DNA of 55,028 nt from Rhodospirillaceae bacterium (GCA_002722885.1 PBNE01000012.1:1-55028); one strand, 5' to 3'; positions 1-9,148 are shown, counted from the first letter of the stretch. Numbers and translations are program-made. Notes: generated from the sequence alone by a model not told the origin.

Positions 1-2
1 TT

Positions 3-1754
3 GGTGGTTTTTCTGACCCGTTTTATTCTGACCCGTTTTATTCTGACCCGTTTTATTCTGACCCATTTTATTCTGACCCGTTTTATTCTGACCCGTTTTT
101 TGGCGGCCCTGATCCGTTTTTTGGTATTGATCCGTTTTTTGGTATTCCAGTTTTTGATGCCGTCTTCGGCATTGGCGTCGGCATCGACCTCGGCTTTTTC
201 GACGACCCAGGCCGCATAACTTTACCGGAAATCGCCGATCTTGCGACTTCAGTGTTTAATTTCGAGATCACTTCCTTACAACTTACGATCGGGGGCAATG
301 ACGACGTATTCATGCGCGGCGCGTTCGCCGAGTTGGGCGTCGCAGACAACGGTACCATAGGGACGTCGTCCTCAGCGCCCGGTGATTTTTTTGCGACTTT
401 CGGGCGCGATAATATCTCGTTCTTCGGCGATGCGGAGGGTGTTCAGCACGGTTTGAGTGACGCCTTCCTGCCAGGTACCCCAGTTGAGACCATGACCTTG
501 GGTTTCACTGATGGTAGCGGCACATTCTTAGATTCAAACCAGAACGCGGCCGTTGAGAATAGCCTCAACTTAACGTTGAGCTCTGCGACTGCGACCGCTT
601 CCACTGGGACTGTGATCAATACCGGCGGTATTAGCGGACGGATGGGTGTCGAACAGACCGTCTCGATGGGATTGGATGACACTTTTTACACGACCACCGT
701 TAAGCTAACGAATAACGGTAGCGCCACAATGTCTAACATACGCTACATGCGCAATGCCGATCCCGATCAGGAAGCAGATTCTACAGCTAATTTCTCCACT
801 TTTAACGATGTGTTACTTAATCCTAGTTCTTTAGGCGTCGCGGCTGTTAACGCATCGAGCGCTACTTTTGGGCGCAACATCCTGATGTTGGCCGACCAGA
901 CCGCGATCAACAACGACAATAGCTTGGCTCAGGACACGGTTAAGGTCAGGGCTTCGGCGTTTGGTTTCAAAAACCTTGATCCTTTCGCTTCTAGTGCCTT
1001 CAATTCGCCAGCTGATCCCAACGGGGCTTTGGCTGATATCGGGATCAACCTGACCTTTGAGGCGCTGACGCTGGCAGCGGGCGCATCTATTACATTTTCC
1101 TGGATAACCTCGATTAATGACGCCAGCATTGGCAATGATGCTTTGGCCGCACTGGTGGGACAGACGCAGATTGATGGCGACGCCGGCAACGACCGTATCT
1201 GGGCTAGCCAGGCAAATACCAGAGAGACGCTGGATGGCGGCACTGGTAATGATACGCTAGTCGCCTTTAGCACTGGTAATTCAAATGGCGATATTCTTTT
1301 AGGCGGAGATGGGAATGACGAACTCGTTGGCGGAGATGGCATCGACGAGTTCACCGGTGGCAGCGGCGCGGATACTTTTTTCATCAACAACGGAAACGCT
1401 TTGTTCTCTGTGTCTGCGAATGGGGCGTTTTCGAACGAAAATAATGCCGGTAGCGTGGAAGATATCACTGATTTCGAAAGTGGAACCGATACACTAAAGC
1501 TGCTTTCGTCTGTTTTTGACAATTTCACCGTGGGTACACTGACTGAGGGAACTAACTTTTCAGTCATTGCTGATAACTATGACGGAACGAATGCTGGCAC
1601 CAACTCGAACCATGCCTCGGGTCTCGACAGCTTCATCTATTCTCAGTCCAATGGTATCCTATTCTATGACACCAACGGGTCGACCGCCGGCTATAAAGCC
1701 GTTGCCGAAATGGGTCAGATGGGGCCCGGTGATATAGAAATCGTTGCTTCCTGA
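3..1754 (+). CDS. RTX-type calcium-binding secreted protein, 5' end cut by window
   Basis: The frame is open from the first bases to TGA at 1754. The GTG at 252 is internal, so at least 583 residues are present and the true start lies upstream. The visible N-terminus is six tandem SDPFY/F units followed by GGPDPFF-GIDPFF, a low-complexity aromatic/acidic tract. A middle region of about 300 residues has no domain I recognise. RTX nonapeptides (GGTGNDTL, GGDGNDEL, GGDGIDEF, GGSGADTF) lie at about residues 392-455; these bind Ca2+ in beta-rolls. The last 120 residues resemble the C-terminal signal region of type I-secreted RTX proteins (DFESGTDTL, ILFYDTNGS). Export by a type I ABC system is an inference; no such transporter is in the window. 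Codons are visibly more AT-rich (tta, act, aat) than in neighbours, suggesting transfer or different selection. Substrate or role unknown. Confidence 0.82.
   Translation, partial: GGFSDPFYSDPFYSDPFYSDPFYSDPFYSDPFFGGPDPFFGIDPFFGIPVFDAVFGIGVGIDLGFFDDPGRITLPEIADLATSVFNFEITSLQLTIGGNDDVFMRGAFAELGVADNGTIGTSSSAPGDFFATFGRDNISFFGDAEGVQHGLSDAFLPGTPVETMTLGFTDGSGTFLDSNQNAAVENSLNLTLSSATATASTGTVINTGGISGRMGVEQTVSMGLDDTFYTTTVKLTNNGSATMSNIRYMRNADPDQEADSTANFSTFNDVLLNPSSLGVAAVNASSATFGRNILMLADQTAINNDNSLAQDTVKVRASAFGFKNLDPFASSAFNSPADPNGALADIGINLTFEALTLAAGASITFSWITSINDASIGNDALAALVGQTQIDGDAGNDRIWASQANTRETLDGGTGNDTLVAFSTGNSNGDILLGGDGNDELVGGDGIDEFTGGSGADTFFINNGNALFSVSANGAFSNENNAGSVEDITDFESGTDTLKLLSSVFDNFTVGTLTEGTNFSVIADNYDGTNAGTNSNHASGLDSFIYSQSNGILFYDTNGSTAGYKAVAEMGQMGPGDIEIVAS
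12..101 (+). repeat. 15-bp tandem repeat, six units, coding SDPFY
   Basis: Unit TCTGACCCGTTTTAT begins at 12, 27, 42, 57, 72 and 87. Copy four has CCA for CCG, and the last copy ends TTT instead of TAT. Because the period is a multiple of three, copy-number change preserves the RTX reading frame. More degenerate DPFF units follow to about 140. Confidence 0.92.
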
Positions 1755-1804
1755 TTATCTCTAGTAGTTCCTTTGGCGCTTGGCGCCGTCGTAGTGGATG
1801 AAGC

Positions 1805-3460
1805 ATGACCGAGACGGTCGATTATCTCATTGTCGGGGCGGGCTCGTCGGGCTGTGTTCTGGCCAGCCGACTGAGTGAAAATTCCGATGCAAGCGTCAAG
1901 GTTCTGGAGGCGGGTCCGGTCGACCGCTCCCTCTACCTGCTGAAGATGCCGGCCTCCGCGTGGCAGATCATCAACGGACGTAAATTCAACTGGTACTACC
2001 ACTCCGAGCCCGAACCGCACATGAACGGTCGGCGCATCTTCTATCCCCGTGGCAAGGTCCTGGGTGGATCCTCCTCGATCAACGGGATGGTCTACCTGCG
2101 CGGCAATCCGCTGGATTATGACGGCTGGGCGACCAATCAGCTCAACAATTGGTCGTTTGCGCACTGCCTGCCCTACTTCAAGAAGATGGAGAAAACCGAT
2201 CTCGGCGACGACGATTTTCGCGGCCGCGACGGACCCATGGAGATTTCGATCGCGACCGGTTCAAGTCCGCTCTATGCCGCCTATATCGAGGCGGCCCAGC
2301 AGGCCGGATATCCGCGTACGGACGATGTGAACGGCTTTCAGCAGGAAGGTGTGTTCTTCATGGAGCGCACTGTCCTCGGCGGCGTGCGCAACAGCACGGC
2401 GCGAGCCTATCTGCACCCTGCCCTGTCTCGTCCCAACCTCACGGTCGAAACCGACTGCACGACCAACAGGGTCCTGTTTGAAGGCACCAGGGCGGTCGGC
2501 GTTGAGCTCATCCAGAACGGCCAGACGCGAACAATCTATGCGGACCGCGAGGTCATCCTGTCCTGTGGCGTGTTCAACTCGCCCCAGGTTCTGCTTCGCT
2601 CGGGCATCGGCAATGCCGAGCATCTCAGGGAGATGGGCATTCCGGTGGTCCAGGATCTGCCGGGAGTCGGTGAGAATCTCCAGGATCATCTGGATTGGCC
2701 GATTCAGTACGAATGCACGCAGCCGGTTTCGCTCTACAGCGCCACCACGCCCTTGGGGCAGCTCAAGGTGGGCATGGAGTGGTTCACCTCGAAGACCGGC
2801 ATCGCCGCATCGAACCTGTTCGAGGCAGGCGGTTACTTCCGCAGCCGTCCGGGCATCGAGTTCCCGAACATCCAACATCACTTCGTCGCGGTCGCCATGA
2901 ACTACGACGGTACGATGCCCAAGAAGGCCCATGGCTTTCAGGCCCACATCAGCCAGATGCGCCCGACAAGCCGGGGGTTCGTGAAGCTGCGTTCAACCGA
3001 TCCGTTCGATCCGCCGCGCATCCAGTTCAACCACCTGCAGACCGAAAACGATCTGCAGGAGTTCCGGGAAGCCCTTGTCCTGACCCGCGAAATCATTGCC
3101 CAGGAAGCGCTGGCGCCCTATCGCGGCGCGGAGTTGGCTCCAGGCATCGATATCACCAGCAATGCTGATGTCGACGCATTTGCGCGGGCCACCGGAGAGA
3201 CCGAACATCATCCGGCCTGTACCAACAAGATGGGCTACGACGACATGGCCGTGGTCGACCGCGACACGAAGGTCCACGGTGTCGAGAACCTTCGTGTCGT
3301 CGATGCCTCGATCATGCCCAATGTTGTCACGGCCAATCTCAACGCCACCTGCATCATGCTGGGCGAAAAGGCCGCCGACCTGATCGCCGGACGCGAACCG
3401 CTGGAGCCCGACTACATCCCGTTCTACCGTGCCGAGAACTGGCAGACCGCGCAGCGCTGA
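1805..3460 (+). CDS. GMC family oxidoreductase (choline dehydrogenase-like)
   Basis: A flavoprotein of 551 residues that should oxidise an alcohol with FAD as cofactor; the substrate cannot be read from sequence. The FAD-binding Rossmann motif [16 protein letters not shown] is at residues 10-25. The GMC signature ([15 protein letters not shown]) is near residue 85, and the second signature ([15 protein letters not shown]) near 257. The C-terminal catalytic region contains [11 protein letters not shown] (active-site His) and the NLNAT segment supplying the second catalytic residue. Length is normal for the choline/alcohol dehydrogenase branch. It has no signal peptide, so it is probably cytoplasmic or peripheral. 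The ATG at 1805 follows GGATGAAGC. No betB or betI is nearby, so the name BetA would be over-reading. Confidence 0.88.
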   Translation: MTETVDYLIVGAGSSGCVLASRLSENSDASVKVLEAGPVDRSLYLLKMPASAWQIINGRKFNWYYHSEPEPHMNGRRIFYPRGKVLGGSSSINGMVYLRGNPLDYDGWATNQLNNWSFAHCLPYFKKMEKTDLGDDDFRGRDGPMEISIATGSSPLYAAYIEAAQQAGYPRTDDVNGFQQEGVFFMERTVLGGVRNSTARAYLHPALSRPNLTVETDCTTNRVLFEGTRAVGVELIQNGQTRTIYADREVILSCGVFNSPQVLLRSGIGNAEHLREMGIPVVQDLPGVGENLQDHLDWPIQYECTQPVSLYSATTPLGQLKVGMEWFTSKTGIAASNLFEAGGYFRSRPGIEFPNIQHHFVAVAMNYDGTMPKKAHGFQAHISQMRPTSRGFVKLRSTDPFDPPRIQFNHLQTENDLQEFREALVLTREIIAQEALAPYRGAELAPGIDITSNADVDAFARATGETEHHPACTNKMGYDDMAVVDRDTKVHGVENLRVVDASIMPNVVTANLNATCIMLGEKAADLIAGREPLEPDYIPFYRAENWQTAQR

Positions 3461-3511
3461 GAAGTTCGCAGGGCATTCGAGCAGGAGTCGCCCAAGATAG
3501 ATCAGCTTGCA

Positions 3512-4387
3512 TCAGCGGACACGCTGGAAGGTTTCACACTCCATTGAACCGCCGTGGACGAGGTTTTCGCCGCGATAGGGCGGGTCGGTCTCGATCTGCT
3601 TGTCGTTGTACCGGATGTCGTCACCCAGCCAGTGAGTCGCCAAGGCCCGGCGGCGTGTGCTCTTCAGACTGTTGCCCGGTGCACTGTGATGAGTGCGGCT
3701 GTGGAAGACCAGAACATCGCCTGGCTCCAGCGGTGCATAGACGATTTCGTGATCGCCTTCGATGCAGTCCCAATCCGGCGGCACCGGCAGGTCTTCCGGA
3801 TCGCCGTAGGCATCGTTGGGGTCGAAGTGAACCGAACGGAACTTCTGATCTCGTTTCTGGTGAGAACCGCGCACAAAGCGCAGAGCCGTTTCAATCGGAA
3901 TGTGATCAAGCGCGATCCAGAAGTTGCAGATCTGCTCGCCGGTCACCGGCCAGTAGGCCTCGTCGTAGTGCCATGGCGTCTTGCGGCTGGTGCCGGGTTC
4001 TTTCACCAGCATGAAATCGAAATAGAAGATCAGGGATTTCGAGCGCATCACCTGCATGGCGAGGTCAGCGGCATTGGACTCAAAGGCGAAGCGTTTGAAG
4101 TTGTCGATCCGCTGCCACATGAAGGTGTCGTAAAAGAAAAAACCCGGCTCGCCCGGATTGGCGATGCTGATGGCCAGATCGCGCTCGGAACTCTGCTGAA
4201 TGGCAAGTTCCATGCCTTCGGCCAAGGTCGCAATCCAGTCCTGTGCGATGGCATGGCGGAGGCAAACCACACCGTCGCGTTCGTACGACTGAATGGCCTC
4301 TTCGGGCACCGATCCGTTGCCGGCGTCAAACGATGGCAGTTCGACAGGGTCCTTGATGATAGTCTTCTCGGCAGCAACTGCAGCCAT
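3512..4387 (-). CDS. phytanoyl-CoA dioxygenase (PhyH) family protein
   Basis: An Fe(II)/2-oxoglutarate-dependent oxygenase of 291 residues. The metal ligands are visible as HYD in TPWHYDEAYW and a distal His in the segment VLVFHSRTHHSAPGNS, with a downstream Arg (KSTRRRAL) for 2-oxoglutarate. I place the start at ATG 4387 because GGAGG stands 6 nt upstream; a longer frame with an ATG at 4414 lacks that ribosome site. Family members hydroxylate fatty acyl-CoAs, ectoine or many secondary metabolites, so the substrate is open. It converges with the GMC gene (51 bp apart) and runs in the same direction as the DnaJ-like gene upstream. Confidence 0.87.
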   Translation of the reverse strand: MAAVAAEKTIIKDPVELPSFDAGNGSVPEEAIQSYERDGVVCLRHAIAQDWIATLAEGMELAIQQSSERDLAISIANPGEPGFFFYDTFMWQRIDNFKRFAFESNAADLAMQVMRSKSLIFYFDFMLVKEPGTSRKTPWHYDEAYWPVTGEQICNFWIALDHIPIETALRFVRGSHQKRDQKFRSVHFDPNDAYGDPEDLPVPPDWDCIEGDHEIVYAPLEPGDVLVFHSRTHHSAPGNSLKSTRRRALATHWLGDDIRYNDKQIETDPPYRGENLVHGGSMECETFQRVR

Positions 4388-4447
4388 CACACACCTCCAT
4401 TTGCTGCTTTGCATACTAACTGAATCACACGCGGCCGTGCAAAAAAG

Positions 4448-5206
4448 TCAGGAGAGATTGCGCTCCGTCTTGATCCGGTCGTAGGCCGCGTTGATCTCGG
4501 CCATCTTCTTGTTGGCGACTTCGATGAACTCCTCCGGCAACCCCTGGGACATCAGCTTGTCCGGATGGTTTTCCTGAAGGAGCTTGCGGTAGGCGCTCTT
4601 GACCTCGCTGTCGCTTGCCTTCGAGGTCACGCCGAGAACCTCGTAGGGGTCGGTCTCATCGGCCGAACCGCCGGAGATGAAGGTGCTTTCGATCCGCCGG
4701 ATATGGTCGGGGCTGAAGCCGAAGATTCTGCCGACTTCGGCGATGTAGGCGCGCTCCTTCGGGTGATAAACGCCATCGGCGTGGGCCACCATCAGCAGAG
4801 CACCAAGCAGGTCTTCTAGAACAGCCGGATTGCCACGCAACAGCATGGCGATCTGCCGGGCGTAGGGCTCAAACCCTTCCGAGTCCTTCTTGGCCTCGTT
4901 GAAGATCGCGCCGATCTCGCCCGACGCACTTTCTGGAATGTGAAAGATGCGTTTTAGGGTGGACACCTCATCGCGCGTGACCTGGCCGTCGACCTTGGCG
5001 AGCTTGGCTGCCAGAGTCACAACGGCGACGGTGAAGGCGACCTGTAGTCTCTCGCGCGGCGCCTTGATGCGTGGCGCATCGCCGCCACCGCCGAATGCTC
5101 CCTTGCGGTCGGCCACATGACCGGCCGCAGCGCCCAGAATGGCGCCCAGCGGTCCTCCGATGGCAAAACCCAGGGTTCCGCCGATAATCTTTCCAAGAAT
5201 GCTCAC
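4448..5206 (-). CDS. TerB/DnaJ-domain protein (DjlA-like co-chaperone)
   Basis: A protein of 252 residues with three parts: a short N-terminal glycine-rich hydrophobic segment (GGTLGFAIGGPLGAILG, likely membrane-associated), a central TerB/DjlA helical domain (about residues 45-165), and a C-terminal J domain (about 185-250) with the HPD motif in QENHPDKLM that stimulates DnaK ATPase. This architecture is that of DjlA, a membrane-anchored co-chaperone. The start is GTG at 5206, supported by GGAGG 4 nt upstream; the longer upstream frame is not protein-like. It is divergent from the small amidohydrolase remnant. Confidence 0.85.
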   Translation of the reverse strand: MSILGKIIGGTLGFAIGGPLGAILGAAAGHVADRKGAFGGGGDAPRIKAPRERLQVAFTVAVVTLAAKLAKVDGQVTRDEVSTLKRIFHIPESASGEIGAIFNEAKKDSEGFEPYARQIAMLLRGNPAVLEDLLGALLMVAHADGVYHPKERAYIAEVGRIFGFSPDHIRRIESTFISGGSADETDPYEVLGVTSKASDSEVKSAYRKLLQENHPDKLMSQGLPEEFIEVANKKMAEINAAYDRIKTERNLS

Positions 5207-5287
5207 GCGACCTCCGTCTCTCAGGCAGCTTGCGCGGCCTTGCGCTGCATGATCTAGCTTGATCCGCTGAAACGGCAAGGAAAACCG

Positions 5288-5530
5288 ATGACCAACCAGC
5301 GCCTCATCCGCAATGCTGCGGTAATCACGGTCGATCCTGAACTGGGAACGCTGCCGAAGGCCGACATCCTGATTGCAGGTAATCGGATCGCGGCGATTGG
5401 CAAGGACATCAAAGCCGGCGACGCCGAAGCCGTTGCCCGAGACCTTGATGTCGCGCGGGAACGGGTGTTTGCGGCCCATGCGGCGCATGACATGACACCC
5501 TACCGTGAGACCTTCGAGCAGATGGGCTGA
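5288..5530 (+). pseudogene. amidohydrolase remnant, internally deleted
   Basis: This 80-codon frame has a convincing amidohydrolase-superfamily N-terminus (about residues 1-45, RLIRNAAVITVDPELG and ADILIAGNRIAAIGKDI, the first strands of the composite beta-sandwich). It then jumps to a short helical tail of the kind found at the end of such enzymes (LDVARERVFAAH). The TIM-barrel with the HxH, Lys, His and Asp metal ligands, usually about 350 residues, is absent. The simplest reading is a large in-frame internal deletion. An AAGGA ribosome site precedes the ATG, so a short peptide could still be made. The EamA transporter begins 8 bp downstream and may once have been co-transcribed with it. 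Confidence 0.62.
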
Positions 5531-5538
5531 CCGGGGCC

Positions 5539-6411
5539 ATGGCACCTCTTGTTGTTTTCTGCGCCCTGGCGGCCGTCGTGATCTGGGGCGCCTCGCCGGT
5601 TGCGACCAAACTGGCCATTGCCGATCTTTCGCCTCTGGCTGTCAGTGTCCTGCGTACGGCCATCGGTGGGCTGGCTGCTTTGCCTGTGGCATTGCTGATG
5701 CGTATCCCACTGCCTGTGGGCAACAGCCAGCGCGGCACGCTGGTGCTGTCGGGCGTCTGCGGCTTCATTGCTTTCCCCCTGCTCTTTTCGATCGGTGTTG
5801 AACGCACTTCGGCCAACCACGCGTCGATGATCTTGGCGAGCCTTCCGCTCTTCACCGGTGCGATCGCATGCCTCTGGGACAGAACCGTGCCTGCACGGAT
5901 GTGGTGGGTCGGTTGTGCCGTCGCTCTGGCGGGTGAAATCTGGCTGATCGGTAGCCGCGATGTCTCCGGTCACACCGCCACGGTTGAAGGCGATCTGATC
6001 GTTCTGGGCGCCAACACCTTTGCTGCCCTGGGCTATGTCGCCGGCGGCCGTCTCCAGCGAGAAGGCTATGCCGCCACGGGCACGACCTTCTGGGGCGCGG
6101 GTCTGGGGGCGATCCTGCTGCTTCCCGTGGTGCCGTTCCTCATCACCGAAATCACCACGGCCGAGGCGTCGTTCATGGCCTGGAGCGGTGTGATCTACCT
6201 TGCCATCGGTGTCACGATCATCGGCTACATCCTCTGGTACTACGCGCTCGGTAAGGGCGGGATTACCCGGATGGGCCTGTTCCAGTTCTTCCAGCCGATC
6301 TCAGGGGTCATCCTGGCGGGCTTGTTGCTCAGTGAAGCCATCGGCTGGACCTTCGGCATGGCGTCCGCCGTGATCCTGTTCGGGATCTGGCTGGCGGTGC
6401 GCGCAAAGTGA
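5539..6411 (+). CDS. EamA-domain (DMT superfamily) transporter
   Basis: A 290-residue, strongly hydrophobic inner-membrane protein with about ten predicted transmembrane helices arranged as two EamA repeats (residues about 5-135 and 150-288). Recognisable family features are the start of the first repeat (IWGASPVATKLAIADLSP), the segment ERTSANHASMI in the fourth helix region, and the second-repeat end near GLLLSEAI. DMT/EamA proteins export or import small metabolites such as amino acids, but specificity cannot be assigned. It begins 8 bp after the amidohydrolase remnant, suggesting an old operon. Confidence 0.88.
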   Translation: MAPLVVFCALAAVVIWGASPVATKLAIADLSPLAVSVLRTAIGGLAALPVALLMRIPLPVGNSQRGTLVLSGVCGFIAFPLLFSIGVERTSANHASMILASLPLFTGAIACLWDRTVPARMWWVGCAVALAGEIWLIGSRDVSGHTATVEGDLIVLGANTFAALGYVAGGRLQREGYAATGTTFWGAGLGAILLLPVVPFLITEITTAEASFMAWSGVIYLAIGVTIIGYILWYYALGKGGITRMGLFQFFQPISGVILAGLLLSEAIGWTFGMASAVILFGIWLAVRAK

Positions 6412-6474
6412 TCACTGCAACATCACAACAGATGCAATCGCCGCTAAACTCTCCCCGTCAGCTATGAGGATGCC

Positions 6475-6980
6475 ATGATCCGCAGTCTTGTCCTTGCCTT
6501 CACGCTTGTGTTGGCTCTGTCATCCGCGCGTGCCGACGGGATCCCTGAACCCACTGGACAGCACTTGCTCTGTGTTGGTGGCGAGATTGAAATCACTAAC
6601 ATGATGGGCCCTGCGGCGGGATTTGACCGTGCGATTCCTGAAGGGCTTGGCATGCACGAAATCACGACGTCGACGCCCTTCACAGACGGCGTGAACACGT
6701 TTCGTGGCCCCCTGCTCCGCGATCTTCTCGATACGGTCATTGCCAACGGTGACACCATCAGCGTCACGGCTCTCGACCACTACACATCAAGCTTCCCGGG
6801 GGCGGAGGCCTAGGAACACGATTTCATCCTGGCCCTCGAAGACGAACAGGGTCTAGCCACGCCCAATCAGTTCGGTCCCGTCTGGATTTTGTCGGGCCGA
6901 TGGCTGATGACCCAGCTGTCGGCGAAGAGGATATGCACATCCGTTGGGTCTGTCAGGTCAACTGGATCGAGATCAACTGA
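6475..6980 (+). pseudogene. broken molybdopterin-binding oxidoreductase-like secreted protein
   Basis: The frame opens with a clean Sec signal peptide (IRSLVLAFTLVLALSSARA) and a short oxidoreductase molybdopterin-binding-type domain (LLCVGGEIEITN, FRGPLLRDLLDTV). It is cut by TAG at 6811-6813. Beyond the stop the same frame continues with family-like sequence (HDFILALEDEQG, FGPVWILSG). A one-base deletion in the GGGCC at about 6894-6898 then moves the last 26 codons to another frame (EEDMHIRWVCQVNWIEIN) ending at TGA 6978-6980. Restoring both lesions gives a normal short protein of about 168 residues. Two independent lesions make a sequencing error unlikely. Its 3' end overlaps the cupin gene stop on the other strand. 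Confidence 0.8.
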
Positions 6981-7476
6981 CCCAGAGTTTGATGGCTGCC
7001 CCGTCTGACCCTCCAACCGGATCTGTGGCGGGCAAGGGCACGGCCCTTACGGTACAGCGAATGCCCTCGCCGTCGGCCTCGCCCTGCCGCTTCACATCCG
7101 CGCTCTGGCCGGGCGGGTAGGCTCCGACAACTGAAAGACCGGGCTCATCATCGAGACGGCAATGGCCGACACCGGCGGGAATCAAGGCGACGTCCCCGGC
7201 CTCAACATCAAATACCGGACCATCAGGCCCGCCAAATTGGATGGTTGCCTGGCCCTGCGCGATCCCGACCACCTCATGCGCCTCGGCATGATAGTGGTGG
7301 TAGGAGAAGATCACCTGATCGCGCCAGCCGTTGCCCCAGTTGTTGCTGTGGAACAGGACCTGAAACTCTGCATCGGGATCATTCGTCCGCGTCTTCAGCG
7401 CGCCCTTGTAGAGGATCAGCGGCAACTGACTATTGTTCGGAATGTCGCCATCGTCCTCAATGATCTGGTGGATCAC
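6973..7476 (-). CDS. cupin-domain protein
   Basis: About 167 residues with a single cupin barrel. Motif 1 appears as HHYHAEAHEVVGIAQGQATIQFG and motif 2 as DVALIPAGVGHCRL, giving the usual His/Glu metal site (HYH, E, and H of GVGH). The N-terminus IPNNSQLPLILYKGAL is typical of a small uncharacterised cupin group. Two GTG starts are possible. GTG 7491 overlaps the deacetylase stop as GTGA but sits directly on the AGGAGG; GTG 7476 lies 14 nt from it and gives the N-terminal length I expect. I chose 7476. Co-transcription with the deacetylase is likely. Confidence 0.82.
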   Translation of the reverse strand: MIHQIIEDDGDIPNNSQLPLILYKGALKTRTNDPDAEFQVLFHSNNWGNGWRDQVIFSYHHYHAEAHEVVGIAQGQATIQFGGPDGPVFDVEAGDVALIPAGVGHCRLDDEPGLSVVGAYPPGQSADVKRQGEADGEGIRCTVRAVPLPATDPVGGSDGAAIKLWVS

Positions 7477-7487
7477 GTTAACTATTG

Positions 7488-8375
7488 TCACCTCCTGCTC
7501 TCTGCTGCGGGAACATGAACCGAGTCGGAACTGCGCCATGCCTCCAGCGTGTTGGCTTCGCGCCATGATATCGCGTAGCCGCCCAGCGTGTCGAACCGCA
7601 CCCCTTCGTGCTCTTTGAAGAACCCGATCAGTCGTTCGAGCATCATCAGACGATGCCCTCGACCAATGACCTGCGGATGCATGGTGAGATTGTAAATGCC
7701 GCCCGGCACATGGCCGTGAGCGAAGGAGAATTCGTCACGCCAGATCTCTTCGACATGCGAAGCTGATTTGAGGCCGCCGCCGGAGCTGTCGAGCTCGAAA
7801 TACGGGAAATCATCCAGCGTCCAGCTAACCGGCAGCTCCACAATATCGATGAGAGAGCCAAACGTGTAGGGCGCATCAGCGGGCGCACGGTCGCCCGAGC
7901 GCATGTAGTACGGCGTGTAGTCATCGCCCATCAGGCTGGAATCGTAGAGGAATCCGAACTCCTGCAGGATCTCAGTCGTGCGCTCGCTGAAATCCCATGC
8001 TGGCGAACGGTACCCGACCGGACGCACCCCACAGGACGCATGAAGAGCCTCAAAGCCCTTCTCCATATTGGCTCGCTCACCAGCCTCGTCAAAATCAGCA
8101 GGATTTTCATGAACCCAACCGTGATGAGCAATCTCATGACCCGCATCATGGATGCGTTTGACTAGGTCGGGATAGGCGTAGGCCGTGTGACCAGGGATGC
8201 AGAAGGTCCCCGGAAGATCATGTCGCGCCAGCAGGTCGAGGATACGCGCAATGGCCACAGCCCCGAACTCGCCCCGAGAAATCTCGCTGGGATTGACCGA
8301 TTTGTATGACCCGATCCAGACCGACATCGCGTCGAAGTCGAAGGTCAGGCAGCAGGTCAGTCGCGTTTCGGTCAT
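7488..8375 (-). CDS. polysaccharide deacetylase family protein (NodB-like)
   Basis: A protein of 295 residues with the NodB fold. The first motif is CLTFDFDAMS (catalytic and metal Asp), the second is HEIAHHGWVHE (metal His residues) and the third YRSPAWDFSE. The sequence belongs to the cytoplasmic PuuE-like/peptidoglycan-type deacetylase branch, which includes allantoinases, rather than secreted chitin deacetylases, because no signal peptide is present. The ATG at 8375 is preceded by GGAGG 5 nt upstream; an earlier ATG at 8423 has no such site. It overlaps or abuts the cupin gene downstream, so the pair probably acts on the same N-acyl or amide substrate, which I cannot name. Confidence 0.86.
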   Translation of the reverse strand: MTETRLTCCLTFDFDAMSVWIGSYKSVNPSEISRGEFGAVAIARILDLLARHDLPGTFCIPGHTAYAYPDLVKRIHDAGHEIAHHGWVHENPADFDEAGERANMEKGFEALHASCGVRPVGYRSPAWDFSERTTEILQEFGFLYDSSLMGDDYTPYYMRSGDRAPADAPYTFGSLIDIVELPVSWTLDDFPYFELDSSGGGLKSASHVEEIWRDEFSFAHGHVPGGIYNLTMHPQVIGRGHRLMMLERLIGFFKEHEGVRFDTLGGYAISWREANTLEAWRSSDSVHVPAAESRR

Positions 8376-8429
8376 GGCAGCCTCCATCACGTCCATCACA
8401 GGGCCAAACCGTGAGGACTGCAAGCCTGT

Positions 8430-9124
8430 TCAGGCCGGTCGTGCGCGGTAGTGGTAACTTTAAATCGCATCAAGGCCGAATGATCGGTGGAGCGAAACGG
8501 CTGGGGTATTGGCTTCCACGACCTGCAACCACACGGTTTTTACACCGGCATCGTCCCGTGCCCAGGCCATCAGCGTTTCCATGATCTGCCGACCCAACCC
8601 CCGGTGGCGCAGTCTCTCGGCGACGAGAACCTCAAAGAACCCCGCCCGGTCGCCTTCGGCCACCGACATGCCCAACGCGACGGGTTGTGCCTCCTGCTCG
8701 ATCGATGCGTACATCACCTCACCGGACACGTGCCCCAGAATCTACTGGCGAGACTCACGATGATGCTGTGCCACGGGGCTGTGTCGACAGAACCCATCGA
8801 ACCATGCAGGCGTCAGTGTCGTCGACAGCCGGACGTCAGTGTGCCCCGCAATGCGCCGGGGGATGGCGCCGATCATCGTCAGCGTCGGATCATGCCGTTC
8901 GTAACCCTGTGCTTCGAGACAGGAATCCAATTCCGCCTCTGCGATCCGCTGGATGACTTTTGCTCCGCTGCGCTCCAACACATCCACCGAGTTGGCACGG
9001 CGTGTGTGTGTCCTCCGGAAAAACGCAGCAGCCAGCGAAAAATATCGGTGTGGTCCAGACAGGGCCATGCCTGAAAGCTGGTTTCTTCTAGGGCGCACAC
9101 GGTCACGAGATCGAGGTCGCTCAT
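8430..9124 (-). pseudogene. GNAT N-acetyltransferase pseudogene (three lesions)
   Basis: Reading from ATG 9124, the N-terminal half (FQAWPCLDHTDIFRW, LRFSGGHT) is thrown out of frame inside an (AC)n run at about 9003-9012; removing one AC restores GGHTRRANSVDVLERSG. The restored frame continues to TAG at 8742-8744, resumes as GEVMYASIEQE and the acetyl-CoA loop RHRGLGRQI, and meets TAA at 8460-8462. It is followed in frame by SYHYRARPA and a final TGA at 8430-8432. The intact protein would be about 230 residues, a normal single GNAT domain. One microsatellite slip plus two nonsense changes indicate genuine decay. It starts 24 bp after the MoaD-like gene on the same strand, so it was probably the third gene of that operon. 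Confidence 0.87.
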
Positions 9125-9148
9125 GACGGGGTCATCGGGGCGCAGACG

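Noticed and set aside
252..1754. Start of the RTX gene at 252
   Set aside because: The codon is GTG with an open frame upstream to the window edge containing the SDPFY repeat, so it is internal.
1775..1787. Short hairpin GGCGC-TTG-GCGCC after the RTX gene, considered as a terminator
   Set aside because: Stem of only 5 bp and no U-run follows; too weak to call.
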